Counted from the first letter of the stretch, positions 45,110 to 55,075 are shown. The stretch is 64,000 nucleotides of DNA from Vibrio ulleungensis (GCF_016900875.1 NZ_JAFEUM010000001.1:384824-448823), one strand, 5' to 3'. The notes: generated from the letters alone by a model not told the origin. Made by a program: numbers and translations.

Positions 45110-46717
45110 TTACGCTTGCTCAGTCATGGCAAGAGCAACGGCTTCGGCCACTTTGATGCCGTCGATACCCGCAGAAAGGATACCACCGGCATAGCCCGCA
45201 CCTTCACCTGCTGGGAATAGGCCAGGGGTATTGATGCTTTGGTAGTCTTTGCCACGCTTTATGCAGATAGGCGAAGAAGTACGAGTTTCAACACCAGTTA
45301 GCATGCCATCAGGTTTTGAAAAGCCTTTAATCTTCTTCTCAAACGCAGGAATAGCCTCGCGAATGGCTTCGGTAACGTAATCTGGAACGACTTTGCTTAG
45401 ATCGGCAAGAGTGATACCTGGGGTGTAAGAGGGCTGAACATCGCCAAGCTCTTTACTTGATTTGCCTGCAAGGAAGTCACCAATAAGCTGAGCCGGAGCA
45501 TGGTAGTTTTCACCGCCTTCTTTAAAGGCTAACGCCTCTAGCTTACGTTGCAGTTCGATACCCGCTAATGGGTGACCTGGGTAGTCTTCTTCTGGCGAGA
45601 TACCGACGACAATGGCGCTGTTTGCGTTGCGCTCATGGCGCGAATATTGGCTCATGCCGTTAGTCACAACACGCCCTTCTTCCGACGTTGCTGCCACAAC
45701 AGTGCCGCCCGGACACATACAGAAACTGTATACGCTGCGACCGTTTTTACAGTGGTGGACTAACTTGTAGTCGGCTGCGCCCAAAAGAGGGTGCCCAGCG
45801 TTATCACCAAAGCGGCAACGGTCGATTGCACTTTGCTCGTGTTCAATACGAAAGCCTACAGAGAACGGCTTTGGTTCAATGTACACGCCTTGCTCATGCA
45901 GTTCGGCAAAGGTGTCACGTGCACTGTGGCCAACAGCCAAGATCACGTGTTTACTCTTTAGATACTCACCCGTTGATAGGTGTAGACCTTGTACTTGATT
46001 GTCGACTAAGTCGAACTTATCAACACGCGTACTAAAGCGAATTTCACCGCCCAACTCAATGATTTTGGCGCGCATTTTTTCAATCATGCCCACCAGTTTA
46101 AAAGTACCGATGTGCGGCTTACTCACGTATTCGATCTCTTGAGGTGCGCCGGCTTCCACAAATTCTTTGATTACCTTACGGCCGTAAAAATTTGGATCTT
46201 TGATTTGAGTGTATAGTTTACCATCTGAGAACGTGCCCGCACCGCCTTCACCAAACTGTACATTGGATTCGGTATTAAGCGGCTGCTTACGCCAAAAGCC
46301 AAACGTGTCTTTGGTACGCTCACGTACCGCTTTGCCACGCTCAAGAACAATTGGCTTAAAGCCCATTTGCGCCAGAACAAGTGCAGAAAACAGTCCACAA
46401 GGGCCAAAACCGATCACCACTGGTCGCTCTTCTAGGTTTTCGGGCGCTTTGGCGACAAATTTGTAGCTCATGTCGGGAGTTTCTTTGACTCGATGATCAT
46501 CGGCAAATTGCTCAAGTAGCTGCTGTTGGTTCTCGACGTCGATATCCAATGTGTAAATAAGCTGGATGTTTTTGTTGTTGCGGGCATCGTAGCCACGTTT
46601 GAACATGGTAAAGGACAACAATTGCGCTTTTTTGATGTTTAGTTTTTCCAAGATGGCGTTTTCGAGCGCTTGCTCATCGTGATCTAGGGGCAGTTTGATG
46701 TCGGTTAAACGTAGCAT
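45110..46717 (-). CDS. COG2509-type FAD-dependent oxidoreductase
   Basis: A 535-residue flavoprotein of the uncharacterised COG2509 group. A small N-terminal alpha/beta domain (1-90) precedes the FAD-binding VVIGFGPCGLFSALVLAQMG (100-119). The block NVQFGEGGAGTFSDGKLYT is diagnostic, and the C-terminus ends with FPAGEGAGYAGGILSAGIDG, which contacts FAD. No reaction is established. The 5' leader (46739-46764) holds a GC-rich hairpin (GACGG / CCGTC extended by TGCC / GGCA). The ferredoxin gene is divergent. Confidence 0.83.
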   Translation of the reverse strand: MLRLTDIKLPLDHDEQALENAILEKLNIKKAQLLSFTMFKRGYDARNNKNIQLIYTLDIDVENQQQLLEQFADDHRVKETPDMSYKFVAKAPENLEERPVVIGFGPCGLFSALVLAQMGFKPIVLERGKAVRERTKDTFGFWRKQPLNTESNVQFGEGGAGTFSDGKLYTQIKDPNFYGRKVIKEFVEAGAPQEIEYVSKPHIGTFKLVGMIEKMRAKIIELGGEIRFSTRVDKFDLVDNQVQGLHLSTGEYLKSKHVILAVGHSARDTFAELHEQGVYIEPKPFSVGFRIEHEQSAIDRCRFGDNAGHPLLGAADYKLVHHCKNGRSVYSFCMCPGGTVVAATSEEGRVVTNGMSQYSRHERNANSAIVVGISPEEDYPGHPLAGIELQRKLEALAFKEGGENYHAPAQLIGDFLAGKSSKELGDVQPSYTPGITLADLSKVVPDYVTEAIREAIPAFEKKIKGFSKPDGMLTGVETRTSSPICIKRGKDYQSINTPGLFPAGEGAGYAGGILSAGIDGIKVAEAVALAMTEQA

Positions 46718-46893
46718 AGGTAAATTACTCTTTAATATTGCCGGACGGCCTCTCCGTCAGGGCAGGATAAGATCGATACTTCGAAATTAGTGGCTGGATT
46801 TTACACCATATTGCCCCTAAAGAAACTTGTGTTTTGAGGGTTCTACTTTAAACTTACGCCACAGTAAATGATTGAAGAAGAAATAGCGTTTAA

Positions 46894-47217
46894 ATGACTT
46901 TTGTAGTGACCGAGAACTGCATCAAATGCAAGTATTCCGACTGTGTTGCCGTGTGCCCAGTCGATGCATTTTTTGAAGGCCCTAACTTTTTAGTGATCGA
47001 CCCCGATATCTGTATCGATTGCTCTTTATGTGAGCCAGAATGTCCCGCGAATGCCATTTGCCAAGATACCGATATACCGGACGATCAGATCCATTTTATC
47101 GAGCTCAATGACGAGCTAAGTAAGAAGTGGCCAAATATTACCGAGATGATAGAACCGCCCGAGGACGCCGACGAGTGGAATGGGGTAGAGAACAAGCTCT
47201 CAATGCTTGAAAAGTAG
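46894..47217 (+). CDS. fdxA: Seven-iron ferredoxin FdxA
   Basis: A 107-residue ferredoxin with [3Fe-4S] and [4Fe-4S] clusters. Cysteines C9, C12, C17, C21 and C40, C43, C46, C50 ([26 protein letters not shown]) match the FdxA family, in which one N-terminal Cys is not used. It is a soluble electron carrier. It is divergent from the COG2509 flavoprotein, which could be a redox partner, but that is only positional. A weak hairpin (CCACTGC / GCAGTGG, 47230-47250) follows. Confidence 0.9.
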   Translation: MTFVVTENCIKCKYSDCVAVCPVDAFFEGPNFLVIDPDICIDCSLCEPECPANAICQDTDIPDDQIHFIELNDELSKKWPNITEMIEPPEDADEWNGVENKLSMLEK

Positions 47218-47365
47218 CAGCCTACGACGCCACTGCTCAAAAGGCAGTGGTTCCTGCAATCACTGTACAAACAGTAATCTGAACAGACAGTTAGGTAGAG
47301 TGGTATTACTCGGTAAGTGAACTGTCTCCCCTTCGCCAGCTTGCAAAAGGGAGTCATTGGACGCT

Positions 47366-47986
47366 CTAGCCTTTAAAGCCTTTACCGACGATATACACCT
47401 CACGTGAACGAGGGCGCGATGCCGCAGGTTTGCGAATGATCACTTTATTAAAAGAGCTGCGAACGTCTTTTACATACTCTTCGTAGCCAACACCCTGAAA
47501 CACCTTGGCACAGAAATTACCGCCTGGCTTTAACACGTTACGCGCCATATCCAGCGCTAACTCGACTAAATACATAGAGCTGTATTGGTCGGTGGTTTTC
47601 ACGCCACTCATATTAGGTGCCATATCCGAAATCACCACGTCGACCCCTTCACCGTCGATGGTTTCCAAAATACGCTCATACACCGCTTCGTCAGTGAAGT
47701 CCCCTTGAATAAAGGTCACCCCAACAATGCCATCCATCGGTAATATGTCGGAGGCAATTACTTTACCGTTGTCTCCTACCATAGGTGCCACAATTTGTGA
47801 CCAACCACCCGGCGCAGAACCCAGATCCATCGCGATATCACCTGGCTTAATCAGCTGATCTTTTTCATTGATCTCTATTAGCTTGTAACTTGCACGCGAA
47901 CGATAGCCGTCGATTTGAGCTTTCTTTACATAAGGGTCATTTACGTGTTCATCGAGCCATTTTTTGCTGGTTTTAGAACGTGCCAT
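47366..47986 (-). CDS. RlmE-type 23S rRNA 2'-O-methyltransferase (FtsJ family)
   Basis: A 206-residue SAM-dependent methyltransferase predicted to modify U2552 of 23S rRNA. The SAM loop [12 protein letters not shown] (53-64) and catalytic tetrad K35, D121 ([10 protein letters not shown]), K161 (AKVFQG) and E196 (SREVYIVG) are complete. I start it at ATG 47986 because homologues begin MARSKTS; the longer frame upstream has no family match and crosses the divergent promoter. Its sequence looks closer to the Pseudomonas-type RlmE than to the enteric/vibrio type, and ftsH is absent, so it may be a second copy. Confidence 0.85.
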   Translation of the reverse strand: MARSKTSKKWLDEHVNDPYVKKAQIDGYRSRASYKLIEINEKDQLIKPGDIAMDLGSAPGGWSQIVAPMVGDNGKVIASDILPMDGIVGVTFIQGDFTDEAVYERILETIDGEGVDVVISDMAPNMSGVKTTDQYSSMYLVELALDMARNVLKPGGNFCAKVFQGVGYEEYVKDVRSSFNKVIIRKPAASRPRSREVYIVGKGFKG

Positions 47987-48132
47987 AGGATCTTCGCCAT
48001 CTTCGCGGAATAAAGGGAGCGCTATTGTAATCGCGTCGTTTTGTTTTGCCAATCTCTGCAGCGCACTAATGGTGACATTTTGCCAATCAACAAGGTACAA
48101 TCTGCCGCGACATTCAAGGTAAGGCACAATAA

Positions 48133-48873
48133 ATGAAACTGGACAACGCAAAGAAGCTGCATCAAAAAAAATATCGTGAGCAGTTTGGTCACTATTTGGT
48201 CGAAGGTGAACACCTAATATTAGAGCTCGACAAAGCCGCCCAGTCTCAGTCATACCTAAAAAACACTATTTTGTACGTGACCGAAGAGTACCAAGAGTGG
48301 GTAGGACAGCTTAAGCACTCCTACACCATCACCACCATCAGCAAAAAAAGCATGGCAGGACTCAGCGACACTAAAACCCCACAAGGCATCATTGCCTGTG
48401 TCCCGCTGCCAACCGCATCAGAGAGCCAACCGCTGAAAAAAGGCGAGCGTTGTATCTATCTCCACGAAGTACAAGACCCCGGTAATCTCGGCACCATTTT
48501 GCGCAGCCTCGCGTGGTTTGGGCAGTTCCGCTTGCTCATGAGCCAAAACAGTGTCGATCCGTTCAACCCAAAAGTCGTTCGCTCAAGCATGGGTGCGATT
48601 TTCCATCTTCCAATCGAGCAAGGTGTGGAGCTCGAAGAGCTCAACCAGCGCTTTAAGCGCTTTGCGTACCTTGATATGCAAGGCGATAAAGTTAACTCAT
48701 CACAGTTTGCGGACTACGATTGTTATCTGTTTGGCAATGAAGCACGTGGTGTGCCAAAGCAAGCACTCGCTGACTGTAATGCGCAGCCGTTTACAATTGC
48801 GGGAAGTGGGAAGATTGATTCGTTGAATTTGGCGAGTGCAGTGAATATTTGTGCTTATCAGTTGTCGCTATAA
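48133..48873 (+). CDS. SpoU/TrmH-family RNA 2'-O-methyltransferase
   Basis: A 246-residue SPOUT methyltransferase. The N-terminal substrate-binding domain ([20 protein letters not shown]) precedes the knotted core with motif 1 [16 protein letters not shown] (N, R), motif 2 [10 protein letters not shown] and motif 3 [19 protein letters not shown] target unknown (23S rRNA RlmB-like or tRNA). It is divergent from the RlmE-type gene, with 146 bp between the two starts. Confidence 0.85.
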   Translation: MKLDNAKKLHQKKYREQFGHYLVEGEHLILELDKAAQSQSYLKNTILYVTEEYQEWVGQLKHSYTITTISKKSMAGLSDTKTPQGIIACVPLPTASESQPLKKGERCIYLHEVQDPGNLGTILRSLAWFGQFRLLMSQNSVDPFNPKVVRSSMGAIFHLPIEQGVELEELNQRFKRFAYLDMQGDKVNSSQFADYDCYLFGNEARGVPKQALADCNAQPFTIAGSGKIDSLNLASAVNICAYQLSL

Positions 48874-49020
48874 AGCGTAATTGCGGTAATTCATCACGCA
48901 ATGCTGTCCAGCTTTTCTCCAATGGTACTACATGGCATTGAAGTAAGGGTTCTCGATAGTCGCTCGCATGGGCACTGAATGTAGACTTAATCTTATCCAT
49001 TACCGAAGTGCGGGTTAACT
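48874..49020. repeat. Possible dispersed vibrio intergenic repeat
   Basis: The segment just after the TrmH-type gene reads on the minus strand as a peptide containing FSAHASDYREPLLQCHVVPL. I remember near-identical short hypothetical ORFs scattered through vibrio genomes, which suggests a repeated non-coding element rather than a gene. There is no ribosome site for this frame. Confidence 0.4.
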
Positions 49021-49055
49021 GACTCAAAGCTCAATGTAAGAGTAATATCCCTCCT

Positions 49056-49082
49056 AGGATGAGCGAGTTGCTCATCCTTTTT
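49056..49082 (+). terminator. Terminator upstream of the OFA transporter gene
   Basis: A perfect 9-bp stem AGGATGAGC / GCTCATCCT with a GAGTT loop and TTTT tail. It lies about 180 bp after the TrmH-type stop and closes that unit. Confidence 0.88.
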
Positions 49083-49281
49083 ATATGCAAACACCGGCTA
49101 TTGACGATACTGAGCTGGCCGCAATAAATCAAACGTAGATTACAACATCGCTTAAAAGTGCTCCAAAAGACTGCCCGCGAAACAGGGTGTTAACTACTGC
49201 ATATCAATTGATACACATCAAGAAACAATTGCGCAACACGGTGTAGCCTATTTCATAGTCAATATTGCATGAGGTAGGGAC

Positions 49282-50553
49282 ATGAAAAACCGTTGGCTCA
49301 TCGCCGCATCAGCGATTGGTGTACACGCTTCCATTGGCTCGGTCTACGCATTTAGTGTGTTTAAAAAACCTCTTGGGCAGTTACTTGAAGGCGCATCAAA
49401 TAATCAGATCGCATGGACTTTTAGCTTTGCTATCTTCTTCTTAGGGCTGTCAGCTGCAGTCATGGGGCGTTTTGTTGAAAAGCGTGGTCCACGCACCTCT
49501 GGCATGCTCGCAGCGGCCTTTTTTGGAAGTGGCTTACTGCTGGCTGGATTTGGTGCATTAATCCAAAATCTCTACGTGATCTGGGTTGGTTACGGTGTGT
49601 TGGGAGGTATTGGACTGGGCATCGGTTATATTACTCCGGTTTCAACATTGGTGAAGTGGTTTCCCGATCATCGAGGCATGGCGACAGGCCTTGCTATCAT
49701 GGGCTTTGGGTTTGGTGCAATGGTTGGTGGCCCGGTGTTCAATTATATTATTGAGCTGTTCACGGTTGAGGGCAATGGTATTGCTTATACCTGGTTTATC
49801 ACCGGGGTTGGTTATCTGGTGATCATGATGGTATCTGCAAACTATCTACAACGTCCACCAGAGGGATGGATGCCCGACGCAATGAAAGCGGCAGTCGATG
49901 CGGGCGAAAAAGAAGTCGTTGCCGATTTGAGTCAAAGTACTGCCAATGAAGCGGTAAAAACACCCCAGTTTTGGGGCCTATGGACGATGATGTTCATTAA
50001 CATTAGCTGTGGTATCGCAGTGATCTATGCTGCTTCGCCTTTAGCGCAAGAAAGTATAGGCTTAAGCCCGGCTGAAGCCGCCGGAGTGGTGGGTTTGATG
50101 TCTCTATTTAATGGGCTTGGGCGTATTGCGTGGGCTTCAGCATCCGACTACTTAGGACGACCCAATACTTATACCATATTCTTTGTGCTACAGATTGTGG
50201 CCTTTTATGCATTACCTAACATCACCAGTGTGCTGATGTTCCAAGTTGTGCTTTACGCCATTTTAACGTGCTATGGCGGCGGCTTTGCCACTCTTCCTGC
50301 CTATATCGGTGACCTTTTTGGTACCAAAGAGTTGGGGGCTGTCCATGGCTACGTACTTACAGCGTGGGCCTTAGCGGGCTTAGCCGGCCCACAGATTGCG
50401 GCATATGTAAGAACTGCGACGGGAAGTTATGAATTGACCCTCTACATCTTTGCAGGAACCTTCGTTCTCGCGCTTCTGGTTTCGATATTGATGAAACGTT
50501 TTGTACAGCAAGCTCGAGCTGTTCAGAGTCATAATCAGGCTAAGGCGGTTTAA
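49282..50553 (+). CDS. OFA-family MFS transporter (oxalate/formate antiporter-like)
   Basis: A 423-residue twelve-helix inner-membrane transporter. The MFS loop 2-3 motif is GRFVEKRGPRTSGML (62-76) and the second-half repeat ends in GRIAWASASDYLGRPNTY. The blocks SIGSVYAFSVF and GIGYITPVSTLVKWFPDHRG are characteristic of the OFA (OxlT/YhjX) group. Substrates in this family include oxalate, formate and pyruvate; none can be assigned here. A single gene; no catabolic gene is adjacent. Confidence 0.85.
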   Translation: MKNRWLIAASAIGVHASIGSVYAFSVFKKPLGQLLEGASNNQIAWTFSFAIFFLGLSAAVMGRFVEKRGPRTSGMLAAAFFGSGLLLAGFGALIQNLYVIWVGYGVLGGIGLGIGYITPVSTLVKWFPDHRGMATGLAIMGFGFGAMVGGPVFNYIIELFTVEGNGIAYTWFITGVGYLVIMMVSANYLQRPPEGWMPDAMKAAVDAGEKEVVADLSQSTANEAVKTPQFWGLWTMMFINISCGIAVIYAASPLAQESIGLSPAEAAGVVGLMSLFNGLGRIAWASASDYLGRPNTYTIFFVLQIVAFYALPNITSVLMFQVVLYAILTCYGGGFATLPAYIGDLFGTKELGAVHGYVLTAWALAGLAGPQIAAYVRTATGSYELTLYIFAGTFVLALLVSILMKRFVQQARAVQSHNQAKAV

Positions 50554-50687
50554 CAGTTAACTTTGCTAGGGTATGACTTAAAATTGAAGATAATCTTCAG
50601 CTTGCCATGGTAGTAGCCAGAAGTATTGAGAATGCGGCTTTGCATAAAACTGTGCCATCGAAGCTACAAAAAGGGTAGGCCTAATTG

Positions 50688-50715
50688 AAAAGGCGAACCA
50701 ATTGGTTCGCCTTTT
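50688..50715. terminator. Bidirectional terminator OFA / gcvP
   Basis: A perfect 28-nt palindrome AAAAGGCGAACCA / TGGTTCGCCTTTT around AT, followed by ATTATTT. It lies between the convergent OFA transporter and gcvP genes. Confidence 0.88.
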
Positions 50716-50765
50716 ATTATTTAAGTTAGAGTCAACTTAGTTATCGGTGATAATCACCATCTTCG

Positions 50766-53627
50766 TTACTCATAATCCCCAATACTAGGGCACGAACAAA
50801 TCAAATTTCGATCCCCATAAACATTGTCCACTCGATTCACCGTAGGCCAGTACTTAGAAATCTTAGTCGCCTTACTCGGGAAACAAGCAAGATCACGCGA
50901 GTAAGGACGCTCCCAGTCATCTTTTGCTAAGTCGACTTGAGTGTGCGGTGCGTTAACCAGTGGGTTGTTGTCTAGTGGCCACTCGCCTTGTTTAACTTTG
51001 TCCATTTCTTGGCGAATGGCGATCATTGCTTCGCAGAAACGGTCTAACTCCTCCAAATCTTCCGATTCAGTAGGTTCTACCATTAATGTGCCGGCTACTG
51101 GGAACGACATTGTTGGCGCGTGGAAGCCGTAATCCATTAGGCGCTTGGCGATATCTTCTTCGCTAATGCCGGTTTCTTCTTTCAATGGACGAATGTCGAT
51201 GATGCATTCGTGGGCTACGCGTCCATTGCTGCCGCGGTAGAGTACCGGGTAGTGTGGGCGCAAACGCTCCATGAGGTAGTTAGCATTTAGGATGGCTACT
51301 TTGGTAGCGTCTGTTAGGCCGCGCTCGCCCATCATGGCGATGTAAGCCCAAGAGATTGGCAAGATAGATGCGCTGCCTAGGTCGGCTGCGGCAACGGCGT
51401 AATCTTCACCTTGAGCGCCATTTTCAATGTGTCCGGGTAGGAACGGGGCAAGGTGTGATTTTACACCGATTGGTCCCATGCCTGGGCCGCCGCCGCCGTG
51501 CGGGATACAGAAGGTTTTGTGCAAGTTAAGGTGCGACACGTCTGAGCCAATAATGCCAGGGTTCGTTAAGCCCACCTGAGCGTTCATGTTAGCGCCGTCT
51601 AGGTACACTTGACCGCCAGCGGCATGCACAAGCTCACACACTTCTTTCACTTGCTCTTCATACACGCCGTGAGTGGACGGGTAAGTGATCATGATGCTCG
51701 AAAGGTTATCAGCGTGCTTTGCAATTTTGGCGTTTAGATCATCCATGTCGATGTTGCCATCGTTATCACATTTCACCACCACCACTTTCATTGAAACCAT
51801 TGATGCAGTCGCTGGGTTTGTGCCGTGCGCCGAGCTTGGGATCAAACATACGTTACGATGACCTTCTCCGCGGCTTTGGTGATAGCGTTGGATGGCAATA
51901 AGACCTGCATATTCACCAGATGCGCCAGAGTTAGGCTGCAGTGAGAAATCGTCGTAACCGGTGATTTCGCACAGCTTTTTCTTAAGATCGTCGGCGAGAA
52001 TTTGATAGCCTTGGGTTTGCTTCGCCGGAGCGAACGGGTGGATCGCACCAAACTCTGGCCAAGAAACAGGGATCATTTCGGCGGCTGCGTTCAACTTCAT
52101 GGTGCAGCTGCCCAGTGGGATCATGCCGTGGGTGAGCGAGAAATCTTTGTTCTCTAGCTGCTTAAGGTAACGCATCATTTGCGTTTCGCTGTGGTGCGTG
52201 TTGAATACAGGGTGCGTTAGGAACGCGCTGTCACGGCGACATGCTTCAGGAATAGCGGCAAATTCGTTGGCAGAAATTGCATCCGAAAGCTCGGTGACTT
52301 TGTCATGAATATCAAACACTTCAAACAGAATATGAATGTCGGCTTCTGTGGTGGTCTCATCGAGAGACACACCTAGTTGCTCATCAAACTTACGCAGGTT
52401 CACATCAAGACGCAGTGCTTTTTCATACAAGGTGTCTGTCTCTGCCCCTGTGTTTACGGTGATGGTGTCAAAGAAGCTGTTGTGTGCAAGTTCAAAGCCT
52501 TTTTTCGCCAGCCCTGCTGCAAGAATAGCGGTCATGTGGTGAGTACGACGCGCGATGGTTTTAAGGCCTTCGCTGCCATGGTACACCGCATAAAACGCGG
52601 CCATATTGGCCAGCAATGCTTGGGCGGTACAGATGTTCGACGTCGCTTTTTCACGGCGGATGTGCTGTTCGCGTGTTTGCATCGCCATACGTAAGGCTTG
52701 GTTGCCGTTGGTGTCAATCGACACACCAATCACCCGGCCTGGCATGGTGCGTTTGTGTTTATCACGAGTGGCCATAAATGCCGCGTGTGGACCACCAAAG
52801 CCCATAGGTACTCCAAAGCGCTGCGCTGAACCAATCACTACGTCTGCGCCCATTTCACCTGCTGGCTTAAGTAGAGCACAAGCGAGTAGGTCTGTGGCTA
52901 CCGTCACCAGTGTTTTGTTGGCTTGCGCTGCGGCAATAATCTCAGTGAGATCGCGCACTTCACCTGTGGTGCTTGGGTATTGTAATAGCGCGCCAAATAC
53001 ATCTTGTTTCGCCAGTGACTCCATTGGGGCAACGAGCACTTCAAAGCCTATAAACTCCGCGCGAGTCTTAACTACTTCTAGTGTTTGAGGGTGAACATCG
53101 TCTGCAACAAAAAACACATTACTTTTGCTTTTACCCGCACGCTTACAAAGGGTCATCGCTTCTGCCGCTGCGGTCGCTTCATCTAGAAGAGAGGCGTTGG
53201 CAATTTCCATTCCTGTTAGGTCCATGACCATTTGTTGGAAATTCAGCAATGCTTCTAAACGGCCTTGAGAGATCTCAGGCTGGTAAGGCGTGTACGCAGT
53301 ATACCAACCAGGATTTTCAAACACGTTACGCAAGATAACGTTTGGTGTGAAGGTGTTGTAGTAGCCTTGACCAATAAAGGTACGCTTGACCTGATTTTTG
53401 TCAGCAATCTTACGTAATGCGACCAGCATGTCAGACTCGCTCATTGGCTTGTCCAATGACATTGGCGATTCGAGTCGAATTTGAGCTGGAACAGTTTGGT
53501 CAATTAACGCATCCAGGCTGTCTGCATTAATTACATCAAGCATGCTTTTTTGATCAGCTTGATTTGGGCCGTTGTGGCGTGCCACGAATTCGTTGGCGGT
53601 GCCTAATTGCGAAAGTAGTTTTGACAT
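50766..53627 (-). CDS. gcvP: Glycine decarboxylase, P-protein
   Basis: A 953-residue PLP enzyme of the glycine cleavage system that decarboxylates glycine and passes aminomethyl to the lipoyl arm of GcvH. The PLP-lysine motif [18 protein letters not shown] lies in the C-terminal half, and the conserved blocks [17 protein letters not shown] and [15 protein letters not shown] are in the N-terminal half. The single-chain form is usual for gammaproteobacteria. The ATG at 53627 matches known homologue starts; an upstream TTG is not needed. It is separated from gcvH by 169 bp containing a terminator-like hairpin. Confidence 0.95.
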   Translation of the reverse strand: MSKLLSQLGTANEFVARHNGPNQADQKSMLDVINADSLDALIDQTVPAQIRLESPMSLDKPMSESDMLVALRKIADKNQVKRTFIGQGYYNTFTPNVILRNVFENPGWYTAYTPYQPEISQGRLEALLNFQQMVMDLTGMEIANASLLDEATAAAEAMTLCKRAGKSKSNVFFVADDVHPQTLEVVKTRAEFIGFEVLVAPMESLAKQDVFGALLQYPSTTGEVRDLTEIIAAAQANKTLVTVATDLLACALLKPAGEMGADVVIGSAQRFGVPMGFGGPHAAFMATRDKHKRTMPGRVIGVSIDTNGNQALRMAMQTREQHIRREKATSNICTAQALLANMAAFYAVYHGSEGLKTIARRTHHMTAILAAGLAKKGFELAHNSFFDTITVNTGAETDTLYEKALRLDVNLRKFDEQLGVSLDETTTEADIHILFEVFDIHDKVTELSDAISANEFAAIPEACRRDSAFLTHPVFNTHHSETQMMRYLKQLENKDFSLTHGMIPLGSCTMKLNAAAEMIPVSWPEFGAIHPFAPAKQTQGYQILADDLKKKLCEITGYDDFSLQPNSGASGEYAGLIAIQRYHQSRGEGHRNVCLIPSSAHGTNPATASMVSMKVVVVKCDNDGNIDMDDLNAKIAKHADNLSSIMITYPSTHGVYEEQVKEVCELVHAAGGQVYLDGANMNAQVGLTNPGIIGSDVSHLNLHKTFCIPHGGGGPGMGPIGVKSHLAPFLPGHIENGAQGEDYAVAAADLGSASILPISWAYIAMMGERGLTDATKVAILNANYLMERLRPHYPVLYRGSNGRVAHECIIDIRPLKEETGISEEDIAKRLMDYGFHAPTMSFPVAGTLMVEPTESEDLEELDRFCEAMIAIRQEMDKVKQGEWPLDNNPLVNAPHTQVDLAKDDWERPYSRDLACFPSKATKISKYWPTVNRVDNVYGDRNLICSCPSIGDYE

Positions 53628-53759
53628 AATCGTTATCTTGTTGAGCAACTGAGTAGGAAAACGCCTCTGCGGGCTTGTGTTTTCATACGTCCTTGTTGAG
53701 GAAAGCGGTGCGTCAATACCCGCAACTTTGTCGTGGGTAAACGCGGTATATAAAGTGAA

Positions 53760-53781
53760 AAAAGCAGCCGAAGCTGCTTTT
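53760..53781 (-). terminator. Hairpin between gcvH and gcvP
   Basis: A perfect 9-bp stem AAAAGCAGC / GCTGCTTTT with a CGAA tetraloop lies 15 bp after the gcvH stop. Minus-strand RNA then continues CACTTTATATACC, so T-tract support is weak outside the stem. It could terminate or attenuate gcvH transcripts before gcvP. Confidence 0.75.
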
Positions 53782-53796
53782 ATTCAATCGTATCGA

Positions 53797-54177
53797 TTAC
53801 TCGTCTTCGATGCTGTTTAGGTAATCTTCAGCAGTTTTGAGTCCGTCGAGCTCACTGGCATCGCTTAGCTTCACTTTAGCGATCCAGCCTGTTTCGTACG
53901 GCTCTTCGTTGATCAGTTCTGGACTGTCTTCTAGTTCTTCATTGATTTCGACAATCTCACCCGTTACTGGTGCGTAGATGTCAGAGGCGGCTTTTACCGA
54001 TTCTACAAGAGAAAAGCTCTCGCCAGCTTCTACTTCGTCTTCTACGTCCGGTAGGTCAACAAATACTACGTCGCCCAATAGGCCTTGCGCGTGATCAGAA
54101 ATACCAATTGTTACCGTGCCATCACCGTTGTCGCGAACCCACTCGTGGCTTTCGGTAAATTTAAGAGTCATGTCCAT
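53797..54177 (-). CDS. gcvH: Glycine cleavage H-protein
   Basis: A 126-residue lipoyl carrier that shuttles aminomethyl between GcvP and GcvT. The lipoylated Lys is K62 in [24 protein letters not shown] and [12 protein letters not shown] are conserved blocks. I chose the ATG at 54177 since GGAG lies 7 bases before it; a start 11 codons earlier would include that site. It is first in the leftward gcvH-gcvP unit, under a promoter with PurR-like and XRE-type boxes. Confidence 0.95.
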   Translation of the reverse strand: MDMTLKFTESHEWVRDNGDGTVTIGISDHAQGLLGDVVFVDLPDVEDEVEAGESFSLVESVKAASDIYAPVTGEIVEINEELEDSPELINEEPYETGWIAKVKLSDASELDGLKTAEDYLNSIEDE

Positions 54178-54236
54178 TGTGTGTCTCCAGAAAAACAGAA
54201 CAGTTTTCATTTATATTGAGCGTAAAATAGCCCGAA

Positions 54237-54272
54237 GCAAACGTTTTCTCAAGCAAAATTTCCTATAGGAAA
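54237..54272. promoter_or_regulatory. PurR-like box and TTTCCTATAGGAAA palindrome upstream of gcvH / XRE
   Basis: GCAAACGTTTTC (54237-54248) matches the E. coli PurR consensus core. The perfect palindrome TTTCCTATAGGAAA (54259-54272) follows 10 bp later. Both lie in the 217-bp divergent region between gcvH and the XRE/cupin regulator. The palindrome is the likely operator of that regulator. Confidence 0.75.
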
Positions 54273-54394
54273 CATATTTGCCAACTTAAGGCGCAATTTT
54301 CCACTAAAATAAACCTCGAGCTTTCCTTTTATAGTCAAGCTGTGGCAAGATTCTGCTTCTTATTTAGTCAAAGAATCGCAGGCGAGAGGGATGA

Positions 54395-55018
54395 ATGTCT
54401 GAATCTATTTTTGATGAGTATCCATCGATGACGCTCGAAAAGGCGTCGGACGACACCTCGATAGAGCCGCTAAAACTTGGGGTTCGAATCAAAGAGATCC
54501 GCACCCAACTGGGCATTACTTTGGAAGAAGCAAGCCAGCGCACAGGTCTAGCTCGTTCAACATTGAGTAAAATAGAAAACGAGCAAATATCACCGACCTT
54601 TCAAGCTATGCAGAAGTTGGCGACTGGTCTAAGCATAAATATGCCGCAACTCTTTGAGCCACCAGTAAAAAAACAAGCGTCTGGTCGCCGAGATATTACC
54701 CTAAAGGGCGAAGGGAAACCCCATCCAACCCCCACTTATGAGCACGAACTATTGGCCACTCAACTGTCCAATAAACGCATGATGCCGTTTAAAAGTCGTA
54801 TCCATGCAAGGGCGTTTGATGAGTACCAAGACTGGGTTAGGCATGACGGTGAAGAGTTTCTTTTAATCCTCGACGGTGAAGTGCTTTTCTATAGCGAGTT
54901 TTACGAACCGCTCGCGATGCGCGAGGGAGACAGTGTCTACTACGATGCCAATATGGGGCACATGCTGGTATCCACTAGTACAGAAGATGCACAGATACTT
55001 TGGGTGACGGCGAAATAG
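54395..55018 (+). CDS. XRE/cupin transcriptional regulator of the gcv locus
   Basis: A 207-residue regulator with an XRE helix-turn-helix (about 29-85: RIKEIRTQLGITLEEASQRT, then LARSTLSKIENEQISPTFQA) and a C-terminal cupin domain (about 120-205: HDGEEFLLILDGEVLFYSEF, MREGDSVYYDANMGHML) expected to sense a small ligand such as glycine or a derivative. GAGAGG precedes the ATG. It is divergent from gcvH and 145 bp before gcvT, with shared motifs in both gaps. Its role as gcv regulator is inferred from place and sites. Confidence 0.85.
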   Translation: MSESIFDEYPSMTLEKASDDTSIEPLKLGVRIKEIRTQLGITLEEASQRTGLARSTLSKIENEQISPTFQAMQKLATGLSINMPQLFEPPVKKQASGRRDITLKGEGKPHPTPTYEHELLATQLSNKRMMPFKSRIHARAFDEYQDWVRHDGEEFLLILDGEVLFYSEFYEPLAMREGDSVYYDANMGHMLVSTSTEDAQILWVTAK

Positions 55019-55048
55019 TAATTACCCAAAGACAGTACAAAACAAAAG

Positions 55049-55075
55049 TTTCCTATAGTGTCCGCAAACGTTTGC
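55049..55075 (+). promoter_or_regulatory. XRE half-site and PurR-like box upstream of gcvT
   Basis: TTTCCTATAG (55049-55058) repeats the left part of the palindrome at 54259, but its right arm is lost (TGTCC). The perfect 12-bp palindrome GCAAACGTTTGC (55064-55075), flanked as CC-site-AT, matches the PurR consensus. Both lie about 90-115 bp before the gcvT ATG. Confidence 0.75.

Noticed and set aside
47987..48253. An 89-codon N-terminal extension of the RlmE-type gene
   Set aside because: It overlaps the divergent TrmH-type gene and its promoter, has no family match, and the ATG at 47986 agrees with the homologue start MARSKTS.
48791..49027. A 78-codon minus-strand frame after the TrmH-type gene
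   Set aside because: It overlaps the end of the TrmH-type gene, has no ribosome site, and is better explained as a repeat element.
52606..53088. A 160-codon plus-strand frame inside gcvP
   Set aside because: It is a frame shadow of a highly conserved gene.
53628..53796. Glycine riboswitch before gcvP
   Set aside because: I looked for the conserved glycine aptamer blocks on the minus strand and did not find them in order; the same holds for the gaps before gcvH and gcvT.
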